Positions 51,134 to 58,762 of a stretch of DNA of 64,000 nt are shown here, piece after piece. Made by a program: the position numbers and the translations under genes. A model generated the notes under the pieces. It worked only from the letters and a program-made list of their open reading frames with translations, had not been told where the DNA came from and did not search any database. The stretch comes from Wagnerdoeblera intermedia (GTDB lineage: Bacteria > Pseudomonadota > Alphaproteobacteria > Rhodobacterales > Rhodobacteraceae). The DNA is taken from the NCBI RefSeq assembly GCF_042647465.1, contig NZ_JBHRVN010000007.1; one strand, written 5' to 3'. Within the stretch, counting starts at the first letter, position 1. Each line of letters starts with the position of its first letter.

Positions 51134-52642
51134 ATGGATCTTCTTAGTAATCTTGCGCTTGGCTTTTCGGTCGCCACCTCGCTGGAGAACCTTGGCTTTT
51201 GTCTGATCGGGGTGCTTTTGGGCACACTGATCGGAGTTTTGCCGGGGATCGGGGCCACGGCGACCATTGCGATGCTTTTGCCGATCACCTTTCAGCTGGA
51301 GCCGGTGTCGTCGCTCATCATGCTGGCGGGAATTTACTATGGCGCGCAATATGGCGGCTCGACCACCGCGATCCTGATCAATATGCCCGGCGAGAGCTCT
51401 TCGGCGGTCACCGCGATCGATGGCTATCAGATGGCGCGCAAGGGCCAGGCGGGCGCGGCGCTGGCCATTGCAGCCCTGGGGTCGTTTTTTGCGGGCACGG
51501 TCTCAACCTTTCTGGTGGCGGTTTTTGCGCCGCCGCTGACGGTTGTGGCGCTGAAATTCGGGGCGGCGGAGTATTTTTCGCTGATGGTTCTGGGCCTCGT
51601 AATGTCGATTGCGCTCGCGCATGGATCGGTCATCAAGGCATTGGCCATGGTGGTTCTGGGGCTGCTTCTGGGCATGGTGGGGACGGATGTTTATACCGGC
51701 ACGCCGCGCTTTACCTTCGGGATCCCCAATTACGCGGACGGGCTGAACTTTGTGGCCCTGGCGGTGGGGGTTTTTGGCATCGCTGAGATCCTGCGCAATC
51801 TGGAAAATGAGGGCGACCGTGAGGTGCTGACCAAAAAGGTCGGCCGGCTCTGGCCCTCGCGGGCGCAGATGCGCGAGGCTTTTGGGCCGGTGCTGCGTGG
51901 CACGGGGATCGGCTCGGTTTTAGGGATTTTGCCGGGCGGCGGCGCTGTTCTGGCGGCTTTTGCTTCTTATACGGTGGAAAAGCGGGTCTCAAAGACCCCG
52001 CGGGAGTTCGGGCAGGGCGCGATTGCCGGGGTGGCGGGGCCGGAGAGTGCCAATAACGCGGGGGCTCAGACGTCGTTTATTCCGCTGCTGACTTTGGGGA
52101 TTCCGGCCAATCCGGTCATGGCTTTGATGATCGGGGCGATGATCATTCAGGGCATCGTGCCGGGACCGGATGTGGCGGTGGAGCAGCCGCGGCTGTTCTG
52201 GGGCATCATTGCCTCGATGTGGATCGGCAATCTGATGCTGGTGGTGCTGAACCTGCCGCTGATCGGGCTTTGGGTGCGGCTGTTGCAGGTGCCTTATTTC
52301 GTGCTCTTTCCCATCATCATGGCGATGTGCGCGGTGGGGGTTTATTCCGTCGCCTCGAATACCTTTGATCTCTATGCGGTCGCTGGTTTCGGGCTTCTGG
52401 GTTATCTGATGTCGCGGCTGCGGCTGGAGCCGGCGCCGCTGCTGCTGGGCTTTGTGCTGGGGCCGCTGATGGAGGAAAACCTGCGCCGGGCGATGATTCT
52501 GGCGCGGGGCGATGCGACGACCTTTGTGACGCGGCCCATCTCGGCGACGCTTCTGGTGCTGACGGTGATTGTGCTGGTGGTGGTGCTTTTGCCCGCCGTG
52601 CGGCGCGGGCGGGATGAGGTTTTCACCGAGAGCGACGGCTGA
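51134..52642 (+). CDS. Tripartite tricarboxylate transporter large membrane subunit (TctA)
   Basis: A 502-residue permease with about 11-12 helices. TctA hallmarks are GVLPGIGATATIAMLLPITF (about residues 35-54), YYGAQYGGSTTAILINMPGESSSAVT (about 72-97), the mirrored second-half motif GILPGGGAVLAAFASYTVEKR, and GVAGPESANNAGAQTSFIPLLTLGIP. It starts nine bases after tctB. The gene is followed by the hairpin-repeat terminator shared with the convergent dehydrogenase gene. Confidence 0.93.
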   Translation: MDLLSNLALGFSVATSLENLGFCLIGVLLGTLIGVLPGIGATATIAMLLPITFQLEPVSSLIMLAGIYYGAQYGGSTTAILINMPGESSSAVTAIDGYQMARKGQAGAALAIAALGSFFAGTVSTFLVAVFAPPLTVVALKFGAAEYFSLMVLGLVMSIALAHGSVIKALAMVVLGLLLGMVGTDVYTGTPRFTFGIPNYADGLNFVALAVGVFGIAEILRNLENEGDREVLTKKVGRLWPSRAQMREAFGPVLRGTGIGSVLGILPGGGAVLAAFASYTVEKRVSKTPREFGQGAIAGVAGPESANNAGAQTSFIPLLTLGIPANPVMALMIGAMIIQGIVPGPDVAVEQPRLFWGIIASMWIGNLMLVVLNLPLIGLWVRLLQVPYFVLFPIIMAMCAVGVYSVASNTFDLYAVAGFGLLGYLMSRLRLEPAPLLLGFVLGPLMEENLRRAMILARGDATTFVTRPISATLLVLTVIVLVVVLLPAVRRGRDEVFTESDG

Positions 52643-52654
52643 GAGTTGAGAACG

Positions 52655-52714
52655 CCGGGGAGGGCTGCCTGCCCTCCCCGGACCCCTCCCGGGAGTATTT
52701 TGAAAAAGCCAAAG
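52655..52714 (-). repeat. Hairpin plus conserved tail repeat (copy 2), convergent terminator
   Basis: An 11-base-pair stem (CCGGGGAGGGC/GCCCTCCCCGG, loop TGCCT, 52655-52681) is followed by ACCCCTCCCGGGAG and the tail TATTTTGAAAAAGCCAAAG ending at 52714. The tail is identical to that at 45942-45992. The repeat lies four bases past the stop of the minus-strand dehydrogenase gene and 12 bases past the tctA stop, so it can end both transcripts. Confidence 0.8.
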
Positions 52715-52717
52715 TCT

Positions 52718-54124
52718 TCAGAGTTGCAGGACCTTGCCGGGGTTCATGATGTTTTGCGGATCAAGCGCGCGTTTGAGGGTGGCGCAGAGCTGCAGGGCCA
52801 CCGGGTCTTTGTAGCGCGGCAGTTCATCGCGTTTGGCAATGCCGATGCCGTGTTCGGCAGAGATCGAGCCGTTCATTTCGGCGGTGAGATCATGGACCCT
52901 CTGGTTGAACTGTGGATAGAGCGCGAGGAAGGCCGCGTCGCTCATGTCTTTGGGGCGGGTCAGGTTGAAATGCAGATTGCCGTCGCCGAAATGGCCGAAG
53001 GGGCAGGGGCGCAGGCCCGGGAGCAGGGCTTCGCAGAGCGCTTTGCCGCGGGTGATAAACTCGGCAACCCGCGAGACCGGCACGGAAATGTCGTGTTTGA
53101 TCGAGGCGCCTTCGTGCTTTTGCATCTCAGACATGTTTTCACGCAGGGACCAGAGGGCTGTGCGCTGGCTCTCGGAACTGGCGAGGACCGCGTCATCGAC
53201 GAGGCCTTCTTCCATGGCTTCCCCCAGGGCCTCTTCGAGGCGTGCGTCGAGATCAGCCTCGGGGTCGGCGCTGGTCAGCTCAATGAGCGCATAGGCGGGA
53301 TGGGGCTCAGAGAGCGGGTCGCGGGCTCCGGGGAGATGGGTGGTGACGATCTCAATGCCGAAGCGCTCGAGATATTCAAAGGCCACGAGGTGTTCGCCCG
53401 CGCGGCGGCGCAGGATGTCGAAGGTGGCGAGCGCGGCTTCGGGGGTTTTGAGCCCGGCAAAAGCGGTGGCGCGGCTGAGGGGGGCGGGGAAGAGTTTGAC
53501 CACGCAGGCGGTGATGATGCCAAGCGTGCCTTCGGCCCCGATCAGCAGGTCTTTAAGCGCATAGCCGGTATTGTCTTTCCGAAGCGCGGAGAGCGCATTG
53601 AGGATCTGGCCGTCGGGCAGGACGGCTTCGATCCCGAGGGTGAGTTCGCGGGTATTGCCGTAGCGCAGCACGGCAGTGCCGCCTGCATTTGTGGAGAGAT
53701 TGCCGCCGATGGTGCAGCTGCCCTCTGAGGCGAGCGAGAGCGGGAAGAGGCGGCCGGCCTCTGCTGCGGCGGTCTGGACTTCGGCGAGGGTGCAGCCGGC
53801 TTCCACCGTCAGGGTGCTGTTGAGCGGGTCGATCTCGCGGATGCGGTTGAGGCGCGCGAGCGAGAGCACCACGCCGCCGAAGGGCACGCCACCGCCCACG
53901 AGGCCGGTGTTGCCGCCTTGGGGGGTGATGGCCACGCCATGGGCGGCGCAGATTTTGACGCAGGCGGCGACCTCTTCGGTCGAGCCAGGGCGCAGGAGGG
54001 CCAGGGCTTCGCCCTGCCAGCGGCCGCGGCTTTCCCGGGTGACCGCGAGGAGGCGCTCGGGGTCAGTGATCACATGGGCGCTGCCAAGGGCGGCACGAAG
54101 GTCAGAAAGAAATGTATCGGTCAT
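52718..54124 (-). CDS. FAD-binding oxidoreductase, GlcD/D-2-hydroxyacid dehydrogenase type
   Basis: A 468-residue flavoprotein of the VAO/FAD_binding_4 family. The FAD domain shows VAITPQGGNTGLVGGGVPFG, SLASEGSCTIGGNLSTNAGG and GNTRELTLGIEAVLPDG. The C-terminal cap has PFGHFGDGNLHFNLTRP (metal/substrate His) and SAEHGIGIAKRDELPRYKDP. Relatives oxidise D-lactate, glycolate or D-2-hydroxyglutarate and pass electrons to quinone or ETF. No partner Fe-S subunit is present, so it is a single-subunit type. Its start overlaps the ThDP enzyme's stop (ATGA at 54121-54124). Confidence 0.88.
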   Translation of the reverse strand: MTDTFLSDLRAALGSAHVITDPERLLAVTRESRGRWQGEALALLRPGSTEEVAACVKICAAHGVAITPQGGNTGLVGGGVPFGGVVLSLARLNRIREIDPLNSTLTVEAGCTLAEVQTAAAEAGRLFPLSLASEGSCTIGGNLSTNAGGTAVLRYGNTRELTLGIEAVLPDGQILNALSALRKDNTGYALKDLLIGAEGTLGIITACVVKLFPAPLSRATAFAGLKTPEAALATFDILRRRAGEHLVAFEYLERFGIEIVTTHLPGARDPLSEPHPAYALIELTSADPEADLDARLEEALGEAMEEGLVDDAVLASSESQRTALWSLRENMSEMQKHEGASIKHDISVPVSRVAEFITRGKALCEALLPGLRPCPFGHFGDGNLHFNLTRPKDMSDAAFLALYPQFNQRVHDLTAEMNGSISAEHGIGIAKRDELPRYKDPVALQLCATLKRALDPQNIMNPGKVLQL

Positions 54125-55815
54125 CGGGCTTTGGCATTGGCGCGCAGGCGCGTGATGGTGGTTCGTGACGAGATCTGCTCCGGATCTGTCACGAGTTCAA
54201 GGAGGGCTGCGCGCCCTGAGGCACGGGCGCGGGCGAGAGCGCCTGCAAATTCAGCGGTCGTGGTGACTCTTTCGGCGTAGCAGCCGTAGCCCTCGGCCAT
54301 TTTCACGAAGTCATGGCCGGCAAGGCGGGTGCCGGAGACGCGCTCGGGGTGTTCGCGTTCCTGGTGCATGCGGATGGTGCCGTAGATGCCGTTGTTGAAG
54401 AGAAGCACAACGGGTGTGGCGCCATATTGTGTGGCGGTGGCCAGTTCCTGGCCCGACATCATGAAGCCGCCGTCGCCGACCATGGCCAGGGTCAGGCGTT
54501 CGGGGTGCGTGAGCGATGCGGCCACGGCGGCGGGGACAGAATAGCCCATGGCCCCGCAGGTGGAGCCGATTTCGCGCCCCGGTCTGCCGAAGCGCAGGAA
54601 GCGCTGCGCCCAGCCGGTGTGGTTCCCGGCATCGAGGGTGACGATCACATCTTCGGGCAGGGCGTCGCGGAGGGCGCAGAGGGCCTGCCCCATATCCAGC
54701 GCCCAGCCGCCGTCGGCGGGGCTTTCGGTGTCTTTCAGCCACTCCTGGCGCAGGCCGCCGGCCCAGTCGCCCCAGATGTTCTGCCGCCCGAGATCAAGGG
54801 GGGCGAGGGCGGCGGCAGCCTCGGGGGCGGTGGCGGCGAAGCCGATGTCGGGGCCATAGACGCGGCCGATCTCATCAGGGTCGGGGTGGATATGGATGAG
54901 TTTCTGGCGTAGCTCCGGCGGGACCAGGTTTTCATAGCCATTTGTGGTCATTTCGCCCAGGCGCGCGCCGATGACCAGCAGAAGGTCAGCTTCCGTCAGG
55001 CGCTGTCGCAGCAGCGGGGCCGTGGCGGTGCCGAATTCGCCGACATAGGCATCTGAGCGGTTGGAGATGCTGTCCTGGCGGCGGAAAGAGGTCGTGACCG
55101 GCAGGCGGTTCGTCTCAGCGAAGCGCTGAATATCGGCGGCGGCCTCATCGGTCCAGCCGGAGCCGCCGAGCAGCAGGAGTGGCTTTTGCGCGGTCGAGAG
55201 GAGATCGGCCACGCGGGCGATCTCATCGGCGCCAAGGCGGGCCTTGGTGGCGAAATAGGGACGGGCGTCTGCCACTTCGACCAGGCTGGTCAGCATGTCT
55301 TCGGGCAGGGCCAGCACCACCGGTCCGGGGCGGCCCGAGGTGGCCATGCGGAAGGCGCGGGCGATATATTCCGGCACCCGCTCCGGGCAGTCGATCTGCG
55401 CCACCCATTTGGCGAGGCCGCCGAACATCTGGCGGTAATCCACCTCCTGAAAGGCCTCGCGGTCGGTCATATTGCGGCCGATCTGCCCCACGAGCAGGAT
55501 CATCGGCGTGCTGTCCTGCTGTGCGATATGCACGCCGATGGCAGCATGGCAGGCGCCGGGGCCGCGGGTGACCATGCAGATGCCGGGTTTGCCGGTCAGT
55601 TTGCCATAGGCTTCGGCCATATTGGCCGCCCCCGCTTCATGGCGGGCGTTGATCAGGGTGAAGCGGTCCTGCACGTCATGGAGCGCATCCAGCACCTCAA
55701 GATAGCTCTCGCCGGGGACGCAGAAGGCGCGGTCGGCCCCGTGGATCAACAGCTGGTCGACCAGAACCTGACCGGCGGTGCGGGGGGGCGGGCGGGGCGT
55801 CTCAAACGGCGTCAT
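54121..55815 (-). CDS. Thiamine-diphosphate-dependent enzyme, acetolactate synthase-like
   Basis: A 564-residue ThDP enzyme with the usual three domains. The N-terminal Pyr domain has FCVPGESYLEVLDAL and the activating Glu in INARHEAGAANMAEAYGKLTG (about residue 60). The central TPP_M domain includes LLLLGGSGW. The C-terminal PP domain has the metal motif VGDGGFMMSGQELATATQ and continues to LLFNNGIYG. It lacks a regulatory subunit gene, so it is probably a catabolic carboligase or 2-oxoacid decarboxylase rather than the biosynthetic IlvB. It heads a two-gene operon with the FAD dehydrogenase, pointing to 2-hydroxy/2-oxo acid metabolism. Confidence 0.85.
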   Translation of the reverse strand: MTPFETPRPPPRTAGQVLVDQLLIHGADRAFCVPGESYLEVLDALHDVQDRFTLINARHEAGAANMAEAYGKLTGKPGICMVTRGPGACHAAIGVHIAQQDSTPMILLVGQIGRNMTDREAFQEVDYRQMFGGLAKWVAQIDCPERVPEYIARAFRMATSGRPGPVVLALPEDMLTSLVEVADARPYFATKARLGADEIARVADLLSTAQKPLLLLGGSGWTDEAAADIQRFAETNRLPVTTSFRRQDSISNRSDAYVGEFGTATAPLLRQRLTEADLLLVIGARLGEMTTNGYENLVPPELRQKLIHIHPDPDEIGRVYGPDIGFAATAPEAAAALAPLDLGRQNIWGDWAGGLRQEWLKDTESPADGGWALDMGQALCALRDALPEDVIVTLDAGNHTGWAQRFLRFGRPGREIGSTCGAMGYSVPAAVAASLTHPERLTLAMVGDGGFMMSGQELATATQYGATPVVLLFNNGIYGTIRMHQEREHPERVSGTRLAGHDFVKMAEGYGCYAERVTTTAEFAGALARARASGRAALLELVTDPEQISSRTTITRLRANAKAR

Positions 55816-55939
55816 CAGAACTCTCCTCCGGGGTTCGGGAAACTGTTGCCGCCGCTTTTGTCGCTGTCAACCGAAGCTGACACGGCGAAATGCCTTCTTT
55901 TCCTGCGAAATTATCCGGGCTCTGCCCGCACGGAACCGG

Positions 55940-55972
55940 ATGACAAAAAGAATGGTTGTTCTATATAAGACA
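55940..55972 (+). promoter_or_regulatory. Candidate promoter and TetR operator for the RND operon
   Basis: ATGACA (55940-55945) and TATAAG (55964-55969) lie 18 bases apart. The -10 overlaps an imperfect 16-base palindrome TGTTCTATATAAGACA (55957-55972, six of eight pairs match). It lies about 24 bases before the TetR gene, the normal place for autorepression by the TetR product. Confidence 0.5.
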
Positions 55973-55995
55973 GAAACTCTCCGACCGGTGATTCC

Positions 55996-56568
55996 ATGCC
56001 GCGACTGACAGAAGACCGCCGCCTCAGGCAGCGCCAGCGCGTGCTGGACGCTGCGCGCTTGTGTTTTGCCCGCCAGGGATTTCAGGCCACCACCATGGCC
56101 GATATCATCCGCGAGGCGCAGATGTCTGCCGGGGCGGTTTACGGATATTTCGCGTCAAAACATGACCTTGGGCTGACGGCCATGGATCAGGAGATGGCGC
56201 GGCTGACCCGGGCGCTGGAGCCTGTCTTTGCCGCGCCGCCGCCGGGCGGGCTGCGGGCTGCGGTTCAGGCGATCCTTGATGGCGTGGATGCGCTGTCGGA
56301 TGGCAGTGAGACCGATTTTTGCCGCATGGCGATCAATGCCATTGCCGAGGCGCGGCGCGATGCGGTGATGGAGGCGGCACTGCTTGCGCATCTGAAGCCC
56401 CTGATTGCAGGGCTCGAAGGTCTGATCCGTCACTATTGCGACAGGCCGCAGGCGGCTCAGGCGGCGGAAAGCCTTTTTGCACTGATTATCGGGCAGATTG
56501 TGCGACACTCTCTTCTGGGCAGCCCCCTGCGGCTGTCCGCCCCCGATCTGACGGAGCTTGCCCTATGA
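55996..56568 (+). CDS. TetR-family regulator of the adjacent RND pump
   Basis: A 190-residue repressor. The HTH is QRVLDAARLCFARQGFQATTMADIIREAQMSAGAVYGYFASK (about residues 14-55), with the standard YGYF after the recognition helix. The C-terminal drug-binding domain is helical. The stop overlaps the ATG of the first adaptor gene (ATGA), so regulator and pump form one coupled operon. It likely represses from the palindrome at 55957-55972. Confidence 0.9.
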   Translation: MPRLTEDRRLRQRQRVLDAARLCFARQGFQATTMADIIREAQMSAGAVYGYFASKHDLGLTAMDQEMARLTRALEPVFAAPPPGGLRAAVQAILDGVDALSDGSETDFCRMAINAIAEARRDAVMEAALLAHLKPLIAGLEGLIRHYCDRPQAAQAAESLFALIIGQIVRHSLLGSPLRLSAPDLTELAL

Positions 56569-57632
56569 GCGAATGTCGTCTGTTTTCTGCCATGGCGCTT
56601 TGTGCGGCAGCCCTTTTGCCCGCTCCGCTGCAGGCCGGGGCGCCTTTGAGCGTGACCACGGCTGAGGTGCGCTATGATGAGACCGGCATCACCCTGGAGC
56701 TGACCGGACTGATCACCGCCCGCGATCTGGTCAGCGCGGGCTTTGCCAATCCCGGCCAGGTGCTGGCGGTCTATCCGGAGGCGGGGGCAAGCGTGGCGGC
56801 GGGGGATCTGCTGGCTGAGCAGGACCCCACCCAGGCGAGAGAGGCTCTGCGCGCGGCAAAGGCGGCGCTGGTTGCGGCTGACGCGGCGCTGTTGCGTGAG
56901 GAGCGTGAGGTGTCGCGCGACCGCGAGCTGTCGCGCCAGGGCTATGTCTCTCAGGCGCAGCTGGACGCCGCCGAAGAAGCGCTGACCACGGCGCGGGCCA
57001 GCGCACGCCAGGCCGCTGCTCGTGTGGATGCGGCCGCGAAGGCGCTGGAAGAGACGCGGCTGACCGCCCGGGTGGCTGCTGTCGTCCTCAGCCGTGAGGC
57101 CGAGGCGGGGCAGGTGGTGGGCGCGGCGCAGCCGGTTCTGGAACTGGCGGGGCTAGAGGGGCGCGATGCGGTCTTTGTTGCGCCTGCGGATTACAATCTG
57201 ACCGCGCTTCCGGGCACAAGGATAGAGCTGACAACCATTGAGCCGCCGAACCGCAGCTTCACCGCCGAGGTGCATCAGGTCGCGCCGATGATCGACAGCA
57301 ATACCGGCGGGATCCGCGTTACCCTGCGCCTGTCCGAAGAGGCCGCGGGTCAGGTGATGCTCAACGAGCCGGTTGAGGGGCATCTGCCGGTGGGCATCGG
57401 TCGCGCGGCCGGGCTTCCGGCCGGGGCTCTGGTGCGCGGGCAGGGCGGCCCGGCGGTCTGGGTTCTGGGCGACGACGGCTTCGCCAGCCTGACCCCGGTG
57501 CGGGTCGCGCATTACACCTCTGAGCGGGTTTTTCTGGCGGAGGGTCTGCCCGAGGGGGCCCGCGTGGTCGTCAGGGGCGCGGCTCAGCTTTTCCCCGGTC
57601 GCGCCTTGCGGGTGCAGGATGCTCAGGAGTAA
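56565..57632 (+). CDS. RND efflux periplasmic adaptor, first of two
   Basis: A 355-residue membrane-fusion protein. The signal peptide ends near LPAPLQA/G. The lipoyl halves NPGQVLAVYPEAGASVAAGDLLA and LTARVAAVVLSREAEAGQVVGAAQPVL flank a coiled-coil hairpin (about residues 95-160). The beta-barrel/membrane-proximal region follows (FVAPADYNLTALPGTRIELTTI, DSNTGGIRVTLRL). The open frame further upstream (56319) is a shadow of the regulator; the ATG at 56565 is the coupled start. It overlaps the second adaptor gene at its 3' end if that gene starts at 57619. Confidence 0.88.
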   Translation: MSECRLFSAMALCAAALLPAPLQAGAPLSVTTAEVRYDETGITLELTGLITARDLVSAGFANPGQVLAVYPEAGASVAAGDLLAEQDPTQAREALRAAKAALVAADAALLREEREVSRDRELSRQGYVSQAQLDAAEEALTTARASARQAAARVDAAAKALEETRLTARVAAVVLSREAEAGQVVGAAQPVLELAGLEGRDAVFVAPADYNLTALPGTRIELTTIEPPNRSFTAEVHQVAPMIDSNTGGIRVTLRLSEEAAGQVMLNEPVEGHLPVGIGRAAGLPAGALVRGQGGPAVWVLGDDGFASLTPVRVAHYTSERVFLAEGLPEGARVVVRGAAQLFPGRALRVQDAQE

Positions 57633-57639
57633 GCCCGTC

Positions 57640-58761
57640 ATGAAGCTGCCATTCGGACCCGCTTTCTTTGCTCTGATCGCCCTGAGCGCGCCGCTTTTTG
57701 CCCAAACGCCGCTCCTGCGTCCTGTCGTCAGCGAAATTACCGCCCCGGAGGCTTCCCACGCCGGGCGGTTCATCGGCACGGTTGAGGCGACCACGACGGT
57801 GGGCGTGGCCTTTGAGCTGCTGGGCCGTCTGATCTCGCGCAGTGCCGATGAGGGCGAGAGCGTCACCCGCGGTCAGGAACTGGCCCGCATCGACAGCCGG
57901 GCCCTGACGGAGGATCGTGACGCTGCCCGCGCCTCTGTGGAAAGCCTGGAGGTGACCTTCGCCACCCTGCAGCGGGCCCGACAGCGGGCCATTGAACTTG
58001 CCGGGCGCGGCGTGGCCGCCGCTGCCGCTCTTGAGACCGCTGAACGCAATGAGGCGGTGGCCCGCGCCAATCTGGAGCAGGCCCGCGCCACCCTTGCGCG
58101 TGCCGAAGATGCACTTGACCGCGCGGTTCTGCGCGCGCCCTTTGATGGCATCGTGATCCAGACCCGCCATGAGCCTGGCAGCACCATCGCTGCGGGCGAT
58201 CCGGTTCTGATCCTCGCAGGTCCGGGCGGGCGCAATGTCGTGCTGACCCTGCCGGTCACGCTTTTGCAAAACGCTGAGGTCGGGCAAAGCCGGTTTCGCA
58301 TTTACGCCCCGAAGCTGCCGCCTGAGGGGCTGAAGGGGGTGTTGTTGCGGGTTGATCCGGCCTCGGTATCGCAGACCCGCATGCGCCGCGCCTGGATCGG
58401 GCTTGGCCCGGAAGCCGCGGTTCTGGCCATCGGAGAGCTGGTCAGCGTCGCCCCGGAAGAGAGCGGGGATGAGGCGCGTGTCACCCTGCCGGAAGCCGCC
58501 CTGCTGAAGGGCGATCCGCCTTTCGTGTGGCAGGTTGTCGAAGAGGCAGGGGCGCGCATTCTGCGCAAACGCCCCGTCACGCCCGAAGGGCCGCCCCGGG
58601 CCGGGCGCATTGCCGTGACAGATCTGCCTGCGGGCAGCGAGATTGTCGTTCGTGGCACCCGCTCGCTGCAGGACGGACAGCCTGTCGGCCCCGGCATCCG
58701 TCCGCCAGACGGACCCGGTGCGCCCATGGCCCCCCTGCCCCTGATCTTCGGAGAGAACTGA
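57640..58761 (+). CDS. RND efflux periplasmic adaptor, second of two
   Basis: A 373-residue membrane-fusion protein with signal peptide MKLPFGPAFFALIALSAPLFA/Q. Lipoyl and hairpin segments are GVAFELLGRLISRSADEGESVTRGQEL, a coiled coil rich in Ala/Arg/Glu (about residues 85-155), and AVLRAPFDGIVIQTRHEPGSTIAAGDPVL. It differs clearly from the preceding adaptor, so this is not a recent tandem duplication. The alternative start is 57619 (MLRSKPVMKLP). The stop precedes the permease ATG by one base. Confidence 0.88.
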   Translation: MKLPFGPAFFALIALSAPLFAQTPLLRPVVSEITAPEASHAGRFIGTVEATTTVGVAFELLGRLISRSADEGESVTRGQELARIDSRALTEDRDAARASVESLEVTFATLQRARQRAIELAGRGVAAAAALETAERNEAVARANLEQARATLARAEDALDRAVLRAPFDGIVIQTRHEPGSTIAAGDPVLILAGPGGRNVVLTLPVTLLQNAEVGQSRFRIYAPKLPPEGLKGVLLRVDPASVSQTRMRRAWIGLGPEAAVLAIGELVSVAPEESGDEARVTLPEAALLKGDPPFVWQVVEEAGARILRKRPVTPEGPPRAGRIAVTDLPAGSEIVVRGTRSLQDGQPVGPGIRPPDGPGAPMAPLPLIFGEN

Positions 58762-58762
58762 G

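Noticed and set aside
51485..51493. T6 run in tctA as a further frameshift site
   Set aside because: Here the six T are in frame (SFFAGTV) and the protein is continuous. The same holds for the T6 in the RND permease near 60196, so T6 runs are not always miscalled.
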